A stretch of DNA of 6,956 nucleotides, from contig DAOWBJ010000086.1 in assembly GCA_030634125.1 (NCBI GenBank), forward strand, positions 1 to 6,956, read 5' to 3'. A program made the position numbers and the translations under genes. Every line of letters begins with the position of its first letter. Position 1 is the stretch's first letter. Below, in pieces: positions 1-6,956 of the stretch. Source of the DNA: Victivallales bacterium. Its GTDB lineage: Bacteria > Verrucomicrobiota > Lentisphaeria > Victivallales > Victivallaceae. The notes beneath the pieces are model-generated. The model made no database searches. It saw only the letters and a list, made by a program, of their open reading frames with translations, and was not told where the DNA came from.

Positions 1-174
1 AACATTATTTTTATTTAATCTTTGAATATTATTTCCCATAATAACACCTGAAAGTTGCTAAAAACGACTATTGATATATTATGATAAGTGGTCAAGAGAT
101 GATTTACAAATAAAAGCTATATGATTTTTATCATTTCTATTTTTTATTGATTAGGTCGAAAAAAATAAAACTTG

Positions 175-183
175 TGCTATATT
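175..183 (+). promoter_or_regulatory. Possible extended -10 promoter for lepA (distal)
   Basis: The bases TGC directly followed by TATATT fit an extended -10 element (TGn plus a hexamer with 5 of 6 consensus bases). No good -35 hexamer lies 16-18 bases upstream, which extended -10 promoters can tolerate. Transcription would begin near 190, giving a leader of about 60 bases before the lepA start. The call rests on sequence appearance only. Confidence 0.35.
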
Positions 184-226
184 GAATGCTTGATTGTACT
201 TATAACAAAAACACTTAAAGCATTTG

Positions 227-238
227 TGCTTATATAAT
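227..238 (+). promoter_or_regulatory. Possible -10 promoter element for lepA (proximal)
   Basis: A perfect TATAAT hexamer lies at 233-238 and overlaps a TGC-TTATAT extended -10 arrangement at 227-235. No convincing -35 is seen at the usual spacing. If it is used, transcription would start about 5-8 bases before the lepA ATG and produce an almost leaderless mRNA, consistent with the lack of a strong Shine-Dalgarno there (only GGAA at 242-245). In AT-rich DNA such hexamers also occur by chance. Confidence 0.35.
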
Positions 239-249
239 AGCGGAACTTT

Positions 250-2058
250 ATGGCAGAACTTAAGAAAATACGGAATTTTTCAATAATAGCGCATATTGAT
301 CACGGTAAGTCTACTTTGGCGGATCGTTTGATGGAATTGACGCAGACTGTGTCTGAACGTGATTCCCAGGAGCAGTTGCTTGATGATATGGAACTGGAAC
401 GCGAACGCGGAATTACTATTAAATCCCACCCTGTGCGGATGACTTACAAAGCTAAAGATGGTGTTGATTATGAATTTAATTTGATCGACACCCCCGGACA
501 TGTGGATTTCACCTATGAAGTAAGCCGTTCTCTCGGTGCCTGCGAGGGTGCTTTGCTGATGGTTGACGCCACTCAAGGCGTTCAGGCTCAAACCGTGGCT
601 AATGTTAATCTGGCGTTTCAGTTGGATTTGCTGGTTATTCCGGTTATTAACAAAATTGACCTGCCCGCGACCGATTTGGAAATGTGTTACGAGCAGATGG
701 AAGAAGTTTTAGCGATTCCACGCGAAGAAGCTTTGCTGTGCAGCGCCAAGGAAGGAATTGGGATCGAAGAAATTATGGAAGCGGTCGTCAACAGGATTCC
801 GCCGCCTTCAAAACCAGAATTTGATGGCTCAGCGGCTTTGATCTTTGATTCTACCTATGACGCTTACCGCGGCGTGGTTATTTATGTGCGCATGATGAGA
901 GGTAAATTTAAACGTGGTACTAAAATCAGGTTATTTAACAACAAGCTTGAATGTGAAATCAAAGAAGTCGGTTGTTTTACCCCGAACATGACCGCCGAGG
1001 ACATGCTTTGCTCTGGTTCGGTAGGCTATATTATTCCAAATATTAAAAGTTCTTCCGACACCAAAATCGGCGATACGATTACCGACGTAAAAAACCCCTG
1101 CAAAAAAGCGATGCCCGGCTTTAAAGAAATTCACCCGATGGTTTTCAGCGGAATTTATCCGATTGACACAGCGGATTACGGGCAATTGAAACTGAGCATG
1201 GGCAAATTACAGCTCAATGACGCCGCGTTTCAGTATCAGGCGGAATCATCTGTCGCGCTGGGTTTCGGTTTTCGCTGCGGTTTTCTGGGGCTGCTGCACA
1301 TGGAAATCATTCAGGAGCGTCTGCGTCGTGAATACAATATGGATATTATCGCGACCTATCCGAGTGTGATTTATCATGTCTACCTGAAAAGCGGTAAGAT
1401 TGTCGAGGTTGATAATCCTGTTCATTTACCCGATCTCGCGGAAGTCGAGCGCCTCGAAGAACCGCTTATTAAAACAAAAATCATGCTGCCTAACGATTAT
1501 ATCGGCGATGTGATGAATTTAATCATGAACAAGCGCGGACTTGTTACCCATACGGATTCGGTGGACGGCAAACACGTAATTATCACCGCAACCCTGCCGA
1601 TGCATGAAATTTTGATTGATTTTCATGATAAACTCAAATCCATAACCCGCGGTTACGGCAGCATGGATTATGAACCGGCCGGTTACAGTGCCGCCAAGCT
1701 GGCTAAACTTGAAATCCTGGTTAATGGTGAAACCGTTGACGCGTTTTCATCAATCGTACACGTTGATCACGCCCATTATCGTGGTAAAATACTGGTTAAA
1801 CGCCTCAAAGAAGTTATTCCTCAGCAAATGTTCCAAATCGCGATTCAAGCCGCTATCGGCGGTCAAATTATCGCCCGCGAAACTATTCGCCAGCTGCGTA
1901 AAAACGTTCTGGCGAAGTGTTACGGCGGTGATATTACCCGAAAACGTAAGTTGCTGGAGAAGCAGAAAGCTGGTAAAAAACGCATGAAACAGGTCGGCAG
2001 CGTAAGCATTCCCCAGGAAGCTTTTGTGGCAGTACTAAAATCTTCGGATAATGATTAA
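250..2058 (+). CDS. lepA: Elongation factor 4 (LepA), ribosome back-translocating GTPase
   Basis: LepA/EF4 is a translational GTPase of the EF-G family that acts on stalled or mistranslocated ribosomes and affects initiation and ribosome assembly; it works in the cytoplasm, partly at the membrane. At 602 residues the length is normal for the family. The GTPase motifs are complete: AHIDHGKST (14-22), RGIT (53-56), DTPGH (80-84), NKID (134-137) and SAK (165-167). EF-G-like domains II, III and V follow, with the family signature GFGFRCGFLGLLHMEI near the middle. The LepA-specific C-terminal domain ends with the conserved AKCYGGDITRKRKLLEKQK stretch, so the gene is intact. KSHPV after the G2 loop resembles chlamydial LepA and supports a PVC affinity (inference). 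The ATG at 250 places the G1 loop at the normal distance, although the Shine-Dalgarno is weak. lepB follows after 17 bases. Confidence 0.98.
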   Translation: MAELKKIRNFSIIAHIDHGKSTLADRLMELTQTVSERDSQEQLLDDMELERERGITIKSHPVRMTYKAKDGVDYEFNLIDTPGHVDFTYEVSRSLGACEGALLMVDATQGVQAQTVANVNLAFQLDLLVIPVINKIDLPATDLEMCYEQMEEVLAIPREEALLCSAKEGIGIEEIMEAVVNRIPPPSKPEFDGSAALIFDSTYDAYRGVVIYVRMMRGKFKRGTKIRLFNNKLECEIKEVGCFTPNMTAEDMLCSGSVGYIIPNIKSSSDTKIGDTITDVKNPCKKAMPGFKEIHPMVFSGIYPIDTADYGQLKLSMGKLQLNDAAFQYQAESSVALGFGFRCGFLGLLHMEIIQERLRREYNMDIIATYPSVIYHVYLKSGKIVEVDNPVHLPDLAEVERLEEPLIKTKIMLPNDYIGDVMNLIMNKRGLVTHTDSVDGKHVIITATLPMHEILIDFHDKLKSITRGYGSMDYEPAGYSAAKLAKLEILVNGETVDAFSSIVHVDHAHYRGKILVKRLKEVIPQQMFQIAIQAAIGGQIIARETIRQLRKNVLAKCYGGDITRKRKLLEKQKAGKKRMKQVGSVSIPQEAFVAVLKSSDND

Positions 2059-2075
2059 TCCCAAGGATATAAAAA

Positions 2076-3272
2076 ATGATTTTTTCTAAAAAACATAAAT
2101 TGCGCAAAGAGTTAAAAAAACTCAAGGTTCATGCCAGACATACCTTGATTGTTGATGACGATATCCTTAGCGACGAACAGAAAAAGCTCTTGCTGGAAAT
2201 TGAAAAAGCACCTGAAAACTGCGATATTAATTCGATTGAGCTAATGGAAAAAACCATTAATGAGTGCAATCGTTCATACGGGAAAATCCTGCCGCCGTCG
2301 AAACACGCCTGGATCCGGGAATATCTTGATGTTCTCGCGGTGGCTGTAGCGGTGGCATTCGGGATTCGCGGTTTATTCCTGCAGCCCTTCAAAATCCCGA
2401 CCAGCAGCATGCAGCCGACTTTGTTCGGTATCCATTACATAGCAAAAGACGGCAAAGTGAATCCTCTGCTCGGAAAAGTTTCAGCTCCTCTGGATTATAT
2501 ATTGTTTTCCTGTGAACGCGCGAAGCTGAAAATTGAGAAAGACGGAATGCTTGAGGAATATGCTTTCAAGACAAGCATGCGTTACTGGATATTGCCGTAC
2601 ACTTCATTTATTATTGGAGAAGAGAATTACAGTTTGCCGGGTGAAGTGTCTAAGGTTATTGAATATACTGGTTTAAACAATGATTTGAATTATAAAGCAG
2701 GTCAGGAATTATGTAATGGCTGGTTATCGTCAGGAGACCATTTGTTTGTTGATCGTTTCTCGCATTTGCTGGTCGGCTTGAACCGTGGTGACATTGTGGT
2801 TTTCAATACCGAGAACATCTATCATAACGGCAGGGCTCTGGCTAAAAACGGTTACTACTATATCAAGCGCCTGGCAGGCTTGCCGGGCGATACCCTGAAA
2901 ATAATGAACAATATGATTTATGTCCGCCCTGAAGGAAAAACTGAGTTTAAAAAAATTACTGAATTTTCGCCAAAATTCGAAAAATTATATAGCAATAAAG
3001 GCGGATACCACGGACATTGGAATGTCGCTCTCGAAAATGATTTGTCCGATGATGGATTTGTAGTTCCGCCTGACTCATATTTTATGATGGGCGATAATTC
3101 GCGCAACAGCTTGGACAGTCGCTACTGGGGTACAGTGGCACGCAAAAATATTGTCGGCAAGGCTTTGTTTATATTCTGGCCCGTTTCCCGGCGCTGGGGA
3201 CTGACCGACCGCATGGAAGCAATCGAGACAACTACCGATCCCGGCTCTCTGAAATCAATGCATTTGCAGTAA
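2076..3272 (+). CDS. lepB: Signal peptidase I (LepB) with N-terminal extension and insertion
   Basis: Type I signal peptidase cleaves signal peptides from exported proteins at the outer face of the inner membrane, using a Ser/Lys dyad. Box B is PTSSMQPTL with the predicted nucleophile Ser111. Box C is GDHLFVDRF (220-228). Box D is YIKRLAGLPGD with general base Lys264. Box E is GDNSRNSLDSRYWG (339-352). One hydrophobic segment at about 84-104 precedes box B and should anchor the protein. The first 80 residues are highly charged (Lys/Glu-rich), probably cytosolic, and partly helical. Boxes B and C are about 104 residues apart against roughly 30 in E. coli LepB, so residues ~119-219 contain an insertion. 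At 398 residues it exceeds E. coli LepB (324). The ATG is supported by AAGGAT at 2063-2068, 7 bases upstream. The 17-base gap suggests co-transcription with lepA, the classic lepA-lepB order. Confidence 0.95.
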   Translation: MIFSKKHKLRKELKKLKVHARHTLIVDDDILSDEQKKLLLEIEKAPENCDINSIELMEKTINECNRSYGKILPPSKHAWIREYLDVLAVAVAVAFGIRGLFLQPFKIPTSSMQPTLFGIHYIAKDGKVNPLLGKVSAPLDYILFSCERAKLKIEKDGMLEEYAFKTSMRYWILPYTSFIIGEENYSLPGEVSKVIEYTGLNNDLNYKAGQELCNGWLSSGDHLFVDRFSHLLVGLNRGDIVVFNTENIYHNGRALAKNGYYYIKRLAGLPGDTLKIMNNMIYVRPEGKTEFKKITEFSPKFEKLYSNKGGYHGHWNVALENDLSDDGFVVPPDSYFMMGDNSRNSLDSRYWGTVARKNIVGKALFIFWPVSRRWGLTDRMEAIETTTDPGSLKSMHLQ

Positions 3273-3358
3273 ATATTAATTAACGTAAATAAAAACTTGC
3301 CTAATTCACAAATTGATGATAAATTATGTACTAGATAAAACATATACAGGAGATCGCA
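3273..3358. other. Gap between lepB and the DUF4160 gene
   Basis: These 86 AT-rich bases contain no hairpin with a T-tract, so lepB has no visible terminator. They hold a possible promoter (listed separately) and a good Shine-Dalgarno, AGGAG at 3348-3352, six bases before the next ATG. Confidence 0.6.
3297..3325 (+). promoter_or_regulatory. Possible sigma70-type promoter for the DUF4160-DUF2442 pair
   Basis: TTGCCT (3297-3302) and TAAATT (3320-3325) are separated by exactly 17 bases, and each matches 4 of 6 consensus positions. Transcription would start near 3332, about 27 bases before the DUF4160 ATG. The region is AT-rich, so chance matches are likely; the correct spacing and position are the only support. 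Confidence 0.3.
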
Positions 3359-3628
3359 ATGCCTACAATTTCAATGTTTTACGGCATCCTTATTTTGATG
3401 TATTTTTATGACAACAAAAAGCATAGTTGTCCACATATTCACGCCGAATATGGAGAATACCAAACTACAATTGCTATTGATGACGGCTCTATTTTATCTG
3501 GGAATTTGCCACGTTCCAAAATGAAATTGGTTCAAGCCTGGATAGAAATTCATAGAGAAGATTTATTAGCAGACTGGAAATTAGCAGTTGCTGGTGAACC
3601 TGTTTTCAAAATCGACCCGCTAAGATAA
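3359..3628 (+). CDS. DUF4160 family protein
   Basis: This 89-residue protein has the typical DUF4160 layout: the opening MPTISMFYGI, a beta-rich region with Met14-Tyr15-Phe16, the His-X-His core CPHIHAEYGEY (24-34), an acidic DDG turn (41-43), then LPRSKMKLVQAW (50-61) and a helical end with HREDLLADWKLA (65-76). Length and motifs show an intact member. The biochemical function is not known to me. The His-X-His motif could bind a metal or a nucleic acid, which is speculation. Genes of this family very often sit next to a DUF2442 gene, as here, and such pairs have been suggested to act as toxin-antitoxin-like or regulatory modules. A strong AGGAG lies 6 bases before the ATG. By hand count, 3361-3630 is about 36% GC, while two 60-base blocks of lepA gave about 50%, which may point to transfer. 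Confidence 0.9.
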   Translation: MPTISMFYGILILMYFYDNKKHSCPHIHAEYGEYQTTIAIDDGSILSGNLPRSKMKLVQAWIEIHREDLLADWKLAVAGEPVFKIDPLR

Positions 3629-3647
3629 TTAAGGAAGTGTAATTACT

Positions 3648-3884
3648 ATGGATACTATTTTAAAAGCAACTCCTCTTGAAGGCTTTAAGATTGATGTGCT
3701 TACCAGTAGCGGCATTTCAGGAAGATTGTATGGGAAACCATATTTAAAAGGTAGTGCTTTTAAAGAGCTCACCACTAACTCGTATTTTCGCCTGGTTCGC
3801 CCTGCTCATCATGGTATCATGTGGCCAAATGAACAGGATTTTAGTTCAGATACCATCATCTGGGATATTAAAAACTCAAGCTGA
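3648..3884 (+). CDS. DUF2442 family protein
   Basis: This 78-residue protein matches the DUF2442 fold family (related to the N-terminal domain of Nitrosomonas NE0471): an opening strand with ATPLEGFKIDVL (7-18), a short strand-turn around GISGRLYGKPYL (22-33), KGSAFKELTTNSYFRLV (34-50), and the diagnostic late motif GIMWPNEQDFSSDTI (56-70). No DNA-binding helix-turn-helix is fused to it, unlike some family members. The molecular function is unknown. It starts 19 bases after the DUF4160 stop, with AAGGAAG at 3631-3637 about 10 bases before the ATG, so the two are almost certainly one transcription unit. A small partner protein or antitoxin-like role is possible but unproven. Confidence 0.85.
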   Translation: MDTILKATPLEGFKIDVLTSSGISGRLYGKPYLKGSAFKELTTNSYFRLVRPAHHGIMWPNEQDFSSDTIIWDIKNSS

Positions 3885-3948
3885 AAGCTACAAACAAAAT
3901 GTCCAATATCAACCATGCGCTTAAAATAATTTTACTCAAAAGGATACT

Positions 3949-4758
3949 ATGTTGCAAATAAGCAGTACAAAGAATCCTGCTGTTAAGCATGTTTGTGCTT
4001 TGCGGAATCGCCGAACCAGAGAGAAGGAGCGGCTGACTCTCCTTGAAGGTTATCGCGAGCTTTCACGCGGGAACAAATACGGAATGGAGATAATAGAAGT
4101 CTTTTTCTGCCGTGAAATGTTCCTCGGCGAAAATGAATTCACGTTACTTGATAAACTGGCAGAGGCAGGTGCTAAGATAGCGGAAGTTCCTGCTCATTTG
4201 ATGACTAAAATGACTTACCGCGACCGCCCTGAAGGCTTGATTGCGGTTGCAAGAATGCGACGGCACGAGCTTTCAAAACTTGCGCATAAGCCGAACAGCC
4301 TGTATATTATAGCAGAAGCAGTTGAGAAGCCCGGCAACCTCGGTTCGATACTTCGTTCCGCGGACGCGGCGGGGGTCGATGGTTTGATAATTTGTAATAA
4401 ATGTACCGACATTTATAATCCGAATGTTATCAGGGCAAGTACCGGTGCTTTATTTTCAGTCCCGATGGCGGAGGCAGGTATTGAAGAGACCATACAGTGG
4501 CTGAAAGAAAACAAGATAAAATCCTTAGCGGCGACTCCGCATACGGATTTGATTTATACCGATGTGGATATGACTGAATCGGTAGCGATTGTTGTTGGTA
4601 CGGAACAGCATGGTCTGTCAAAACAATGGCTTGATAATGCTGATACTGGAATTAAAATTCCCATGCTGGGAAAAATTGATTCCTTGAACGTCGCGACTGC
4701 CGCGACTATTTTGCTTTATGAAGCAGCGCGGCAGCGGAAGTGGAAAACAAAGGGATAG
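3949..4758 (+). CDS. TrmH/SpoU-family RNA 2'-O-methyltransferase
   Basis: SPOUT-class enzymes of this family transfer a methyl group from S-adenosylmethionine to a ribose 2'-OH in rRNA or tRNA. The protein is 269 residues long. Residues 1 to about 105 form a SpoU substrate-binding-type domain (opening ISSTKNPAVKHV; DRPEGLIAVAR at 92-102). The trefoil-knot catalytic domain follows with all three SpoU motifs: EKPGNLGSILRSADAAG (126-142, Asn130 and Arg136 being the expected key residues), VVGTEQHGLS (215-224), and IPMLGKIDSLNVATAATILLYE (237-258). It looks intact. The target nucleotide cannot be read from the sequence: RlmB (23S Gm2251), YsgA-like and thiostrepton-resistance-type enzymes are all related. 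AGGA at 3941-3944 precedes the ATG by a rather short 4 bases. The next gene starts 2 bases after this stop codon. Confidence 0.92.
   Translation: MLQISSTKNPAVKHVCALRNRRTREKERLTLLEGYRELSRGNKYGMEIIEVFFCREMFLGENEFTLLDKLAEAGAKIAEVPAHLMTKMTYRDRPEGLIAVARMRRHELSKLAHKPNSLYIIAEAVEKPGNLGSILRSADAAGVDGLIICNKCTDIYNPNVIRASTGALFSVPMAEAGIEETIQWLKENKIKSLAATPHTDLIYTDVDMTESVAIVVGTEQHGLSKQWLDNADTGIKIPMLGKIDSLNVATAATILLYEAARQRKWKTKG
4749..4755 (+). promoter_or_regulatory. Shine-Dalgarno that fixes the glycosyltransferase start at 4761
   Basis: AAAGGGA ends five bases before the ATG at 4761 and lies within the last codons of the methyltransferase gene. The alternative in-frame start at 4740 is a GTG without a good ribosome binding site. 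It would add seven residues (VENKGIV by sequence) ahead of the conserved MKIALIRNRYSP beginning typical of GT4 enzymes. The downstream ATG is therefore preferred. Confidence 0.75.
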
Positions 4759-4760
4759 TT

Positions 4761-5921
4761 ATGAAAATAGCTTTAATCAGAAACAGATATTCGCCCGGGC
4801 GCGGCGGTGCTGAAAAAGTAGCCGAGAAATTTGTCGATCATTTTACTGCCAAAGGGCATAAAATTACTGTTTTTTCTGAAAAATTCAGTGGCGAAGAATC
4901 AGATAAACTTAAATGGCACAAGGTTCCGCGCGGAACCGGACTTAGCAAAACAACATCATTTCACAGACAAGTGCAAAATATTCTTAATAAGGATAATTGC
5001 CGCGAGAAATTTGATATTATTTATACAATGTGCCGTACTTTCCCCGCTGATATTTTTAGAGTAACCGAACAGCTTCATTATGAATGGCTGCCGATAGGAT
5101 ACTCATCCCTGGCGAGACTTAATCCGCGACACTTCTCTATTTTGAGCCTGGAAAGAAAAACGATTCACCCCGGAAACATGCGCCATATAATAGTTAATTC
5201 TCAACTGCTTAAAGAACAAGTAATTAAGCGTTTTGATTATCCCGAAGAAAAAATTTCTCTGGTCTCAAACGGAATTGATAAAAATGTATATTTCCCCGCT
5301 GAAGAAGGCGAAAAAGAGGAAGTAAAGAAAAAATTACATTTATCAGACCGCTTCGTCTGTATTTTTGTGGCTGCTAATTTTAAAATAAAAGGTCTGAGTG
5401 AAGCTATCCGCGCAATCGCCGGTTTGAATGAAGAAACGCGCAAACATGTTACTTTGCTGGTGGTTGGCAAAGGCAAACCTAAACGTTTTCTGGAATTGGC
5501 GGAAAAACTTAATGTTACCGAAAATCTGGTTTTTGCCGGCAAACAATCGAAAATGCGTGATTATTACATAGCCTCTGATTTATTATTGTATCCAAGTCAT
5601 TACGAAACTTTCGGCAATGTAATTCTTGAAGCTTGCGCCTGCGGAATTCCCGTTTTGACAACCAGGATGGTTGGAGCCGCGGAACTAATCACGGATAACA
5701 AAAATGGATTTCTGGTAAAATCGGCGGAAAAAATTGATCGGATGACATCTATTCTTAAAGCTTACATGAAGCTGCCGCCGGGTGAACACAAAAAGTTCGC
5801 GAAAAAAGCATTGGCCGCAAGCAAAAATTATACATGGGAAAAACATATTTCTGATCTTGAAAAAATATTCGAAAAGGTTCATCAGGATAAATTAGCGCCG
5901 GCGAAGACTGAAAAAACATGA
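4761..5921 (+). CDS. GT4-family glycosyltransferase, WaaG (LPS core glucosyltransferase)-like
   Basis: This 386-residue GT-B enzyme is predicted to add a sugar from a nucleotide donor to an LPS core acceptor at the cytoplasmic face of the inner membrane, with retention of configuration. The N-terminal domain opens with MKIALIRNRYSPGRGGAEKV, including the glycine-rich acceptor-side loop at 13-16. SNGID (169-173) marks the start of the second domain. The C-terminal donor domain has KGLSEA (210-215), VVGKGKPKRF (234-243) and the retaining-GT E-X7-E motif with Glu282 and Glu290. VVGKGKPKRFLELAEKL closely recalls E. coli WaaG (GQDKPRKFEALAEKL, from memory), and the length is near WaaG's 374. Gene order supports this, as a WaaP-like kinase follows with a 4-base overlap. 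The exact donor and acceptor are unknown. No membrane segment is seen. A GTG at 4740 is a less likely start. Confidence 0.88.
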   Translation: MKIALIRNRYSPGRGGAEKVAEKFVDHFTAKGHKITVFSEKFSGEESDKLKWHKVPRGTGLSKTTSFHRQVQNILNKDNCREKFDIIYTMCRTFPADIFRVTEQLHYEWLPIGYSSLARLNPRHFSILSLERKTIHPGNMRHIIVNSQLLKEQVIKRFDYPEEKISLVSNGIDKNVYFPAEEGEKEEVKKKLHLSDRFVCIFVAANFKIKGLSEAIRAIAGLNEETRKHVTLLVVGKGKPKRFLELAEKLNVTENLVFAGKQSKMRDYYIASDLLLYPSHYETFGNVILEACACGIPVLTTRMVGAAELITDNKNGFLVKSAEKIDRMTSILKAYMKLPPGEHKKFAKKALAASKNYTWEKHISDLEKIFEKVHQDKLAPAKTEKT

Positions 5922-6739
5922 ATTTCAAAACCGAATCATTAGACAACAACAAACTTACAGTAAACGCGGATTTTATCGAACTGTTAAAATTCAACGCCAT
6001 AGATTCCGCCTCAGGACTCTGGAATATTGAAGGCGAAGCCGTAAAGAAAATCCTTGAGCAGCGCGGTACAGAAAGAGCATTCCTGAACACTCCCGACGGC
6101 AATAAACTGGAAGTTTACATCAAACGTTATACAAAAATCCCTGCAAAAGAAAAATTTAAACAGGCATTTTCACTTAAATTCCGCAGTTTTGACGCACTTC
6201 ATGAATGGAACGCGCTTTGCGCTTTCCACAACGCCGGGCTGGATACGATGATTCCGATGGCTGTAGCTGATTTAGGAAAGGGGCGTACCTGCAATTTGAC
6301 CCTGGGGATTACTGATTATGTGAAAGCGGCGGAGTTATTCAAAAATTTCAGCCCGGAAGATCAATCCCGCAAATTAGCTTTAATAGAAAAAATAGCGACT
6401 ATTGCCGGGCGTATGCATGCCGCCGGCTTCGCGCACCAGGATTTTTATCTGGTTCACATGTTTGTACGCGAAAGCGAAGATGATAAAATCTATTTAATAG
6501 ACCTGCAGCGTTTAATTATGCAGAAAAATTTAAGTAAACGCTGGCGTGTAAAAGATTTGGGGCAACTACTTTTTGCCGCGCGCCCATATGTTTCGGACAT
6601 GGATATACGGCATTTCCGGGAAATTTATTGTTCTCATGCCGGCGAAAAATTTTACAGGGACAATTCATTAATCAAAGCAATTACTGCCAAAGCCGACAAA
6701 ATAACCGCCAGAGATGCCAGAAAAGGAAGAGAAAAGTAA
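5918..6739 (+). CDS. Lipopolysaccharide kinase (WaaP/Kdo-kinase family)
   Basis: This is predicted to phosphorylate a sugar (heptose or Kdo) of the LPS inner core with ATP, adding negative charge that stabilises the outer membrane; it should act in the cytoplasm or at the inner membrane surface. The 273-residue protein has a protein-kinase-like fold: probable ATP lysine Lys69 (VYIKRY), helix-C glutamate Glu96 in HEWNALCAFHNAGLDTM, catalytic loop MHAAGFAHQDFYLVH with Asp175, and the metal-binding IDLQR with Asp195. KRWRVKDLGQLLFAA follows, close to the RRWRDKDL segment of E. coli WaaP. HQD replaces the HRD of E. coli WaaP; the catalytic Asp is kept. The ATG overlaps the TGA of the glycosyltransferase (ATGA), with no clear Shine-Dalgarno, so translational coupling is likely. 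Heptose-I kinase activity is the best guess; Kdo kinase is the main alternative. Confidence 0.88.
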   Translation: MNFKTESLDNNKLTVNADFIELLKFNAIDSASGLWNIEGEAVKKILEQRGTERAFLNTPDGNKLEVYIKRYTKIPAKEKFKQAFSLKFRSFDALHEWNALCAFHNAGLDTMIPMAVADLGKGRTCNLTLGITDYVKAAELFKNFSPEDQSRKLALIEKIATIAGRMHAAGFAHQDFYLVHMFVRESEDDKIYLIDLQRLIMQKNLSKRWRVKDLGQLLFAARPYVSDMDIRHFREIYCSHAGEKFYRDNSLIKAITAKADKITARDARKGREK

Positions 6740-6857
6740 AAAGAACTAATTCTAACTATCTCAAGAACCAGAAAACATTATTTGCAGGCTAGTAACATCT
6801 TTATTCATACCAACCATACTTTTGTACAGCTTTATACGGATATTACTGGATTTTTTT
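6740..6857. other. 3' non-coding region after the kinase gene
   Basis: These 118 AT-rich bases have no reading frame of useful length and no clear RNA structure apart from the terminator that follows. They most likely form the 3' untranslated part of the operon transcript. A small RNA ending at the terminator cannot be excluded, but I see no good promoter for one. Confidence 0.5.
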
Positions 6858-6882
6858 GAGCTTAGTTGAGCTCGTTTTTTTT
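6858..6882 (+). terminator. Rho-independent terminator after the kinase gene
   Basis: GAGCT (6858-6862) pairs with AGCTC (6869-6873) around a 6-base loop TAGTTG, in which a T-G pair may add one step. One G follows, then eight T residues (6875-6882). The five-pair stem is short, but the T-tract is strong and the site lies about 120 bases after the last gene. It works only for the + strand, since the T7 run on the other side becomes A7 in the reverse direction. Confidence 0.65.
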
Positions 6883-6956
6883 GCGAAAATGTAGTCAGAA
6901 AATAAAAATATGATATTAACACTAGATGCGAAGTTTATCGAAAAACCTTAGCCTTA
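6883..6956. other. Intergenic right end of window
   Basis: These 74 bases hold no supported gene on either strand; the longest frame from an ATG (6910) is 13 codons. A TATGAT hexamer at 6909-6914 could be a -10 element of a downstream gene but has no properly spaced -35. Confidence 0.4.

Larger units (their letters stand above)
1..249. other. AT-rich intergenic region upstream of lepA
   Basis: No coding region is supported here on either strand; the stretch is strongly AT-rich with many stops. It holds two promoter-like extended -10 elements near its right end (listed separately). It also has two short AT-only inverted repeats, at 27-43 (6-base arms, 5-base spacer) and 121-134 (5-base arms, T4 loop), which are too weak to call as operators or terminators. 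The end of whatever gene lies to the left is outside the window. Confidence 0.7.

Overview
This window is a short, gene-dense stretch of a Gram-negative bacterial chromosome. It holds seven genes, all on the + strand: lepA (elongation factor 4), lepB (signal peptidase I), a DUF4160/DUF2442 pair of small genes, a TrmH/SpoU-type rRNA 2'-O-methyltransferase, a WaaG-like GT4 glycosyltransferase and a WaaP/Kdo-kinase-like lipopolysaccharide kinase. The last two imply an LPS-bearing outer membrane. The lepA sequence (KSHPV just after the G2 loop, and a LQLNDAAF stretch), together with an enlarged lepB directly behind it, recalls the PVC superphylum (Chlamydiae, Verrucomicrobia, Lentisphaerae). My best guess is a Lentisphaerae/Kiritimatiellae-like organism. 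That placement comes from remembered family sequences, not from a search, and is only moderately secure.

Layout. Positions 1-249 are AT-rich non-coding DNA with two promoter-like extended -10 elements ahead of lepA. lepA and lepB (250-3272) are separated by 17 bases and are probably co-transcribed. An 86-base AT-rich gap with a possible promoter leads to the DUF4160-DUF2442 pair (3359-3884), which is clearly more AT-rich than its neighbours and looks like a small accessory cassette. After a 64-base gap comes a tight three-gene unit: methyltransferase (3949-4758), glycosyltransferase (4761-5921, 2-base gap) and kinase (5918-6739, 4-base ATGA overlap). A hairpin plus T8 tract at 6858-6882 is the only convincing terminator in the window, so read-through from lepA to the end is possible. 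The last 74 bases hold nothing I can identify.

Function. The first block is translation and protein export housekeeping: LepA acts on ribosomes and LepB removes signal peptides at the inner membrane. The last block joins an rRNA/tRNA modification enzyme with two cytoplasmic enzymes of LPS core assembly, a sugar transferase and a sugar kinase. The DUF pair is of unknown function. I found no tRNA, rRNA, CRISPR array, insertion sequence or prophage gene. I do not see a clear new biological system here. The most interesting points are the DUF4160-DUF2442 cassette between housekeeping genes, the unusual architecture of LepB and the tandem promoter-like repeat before lepA.
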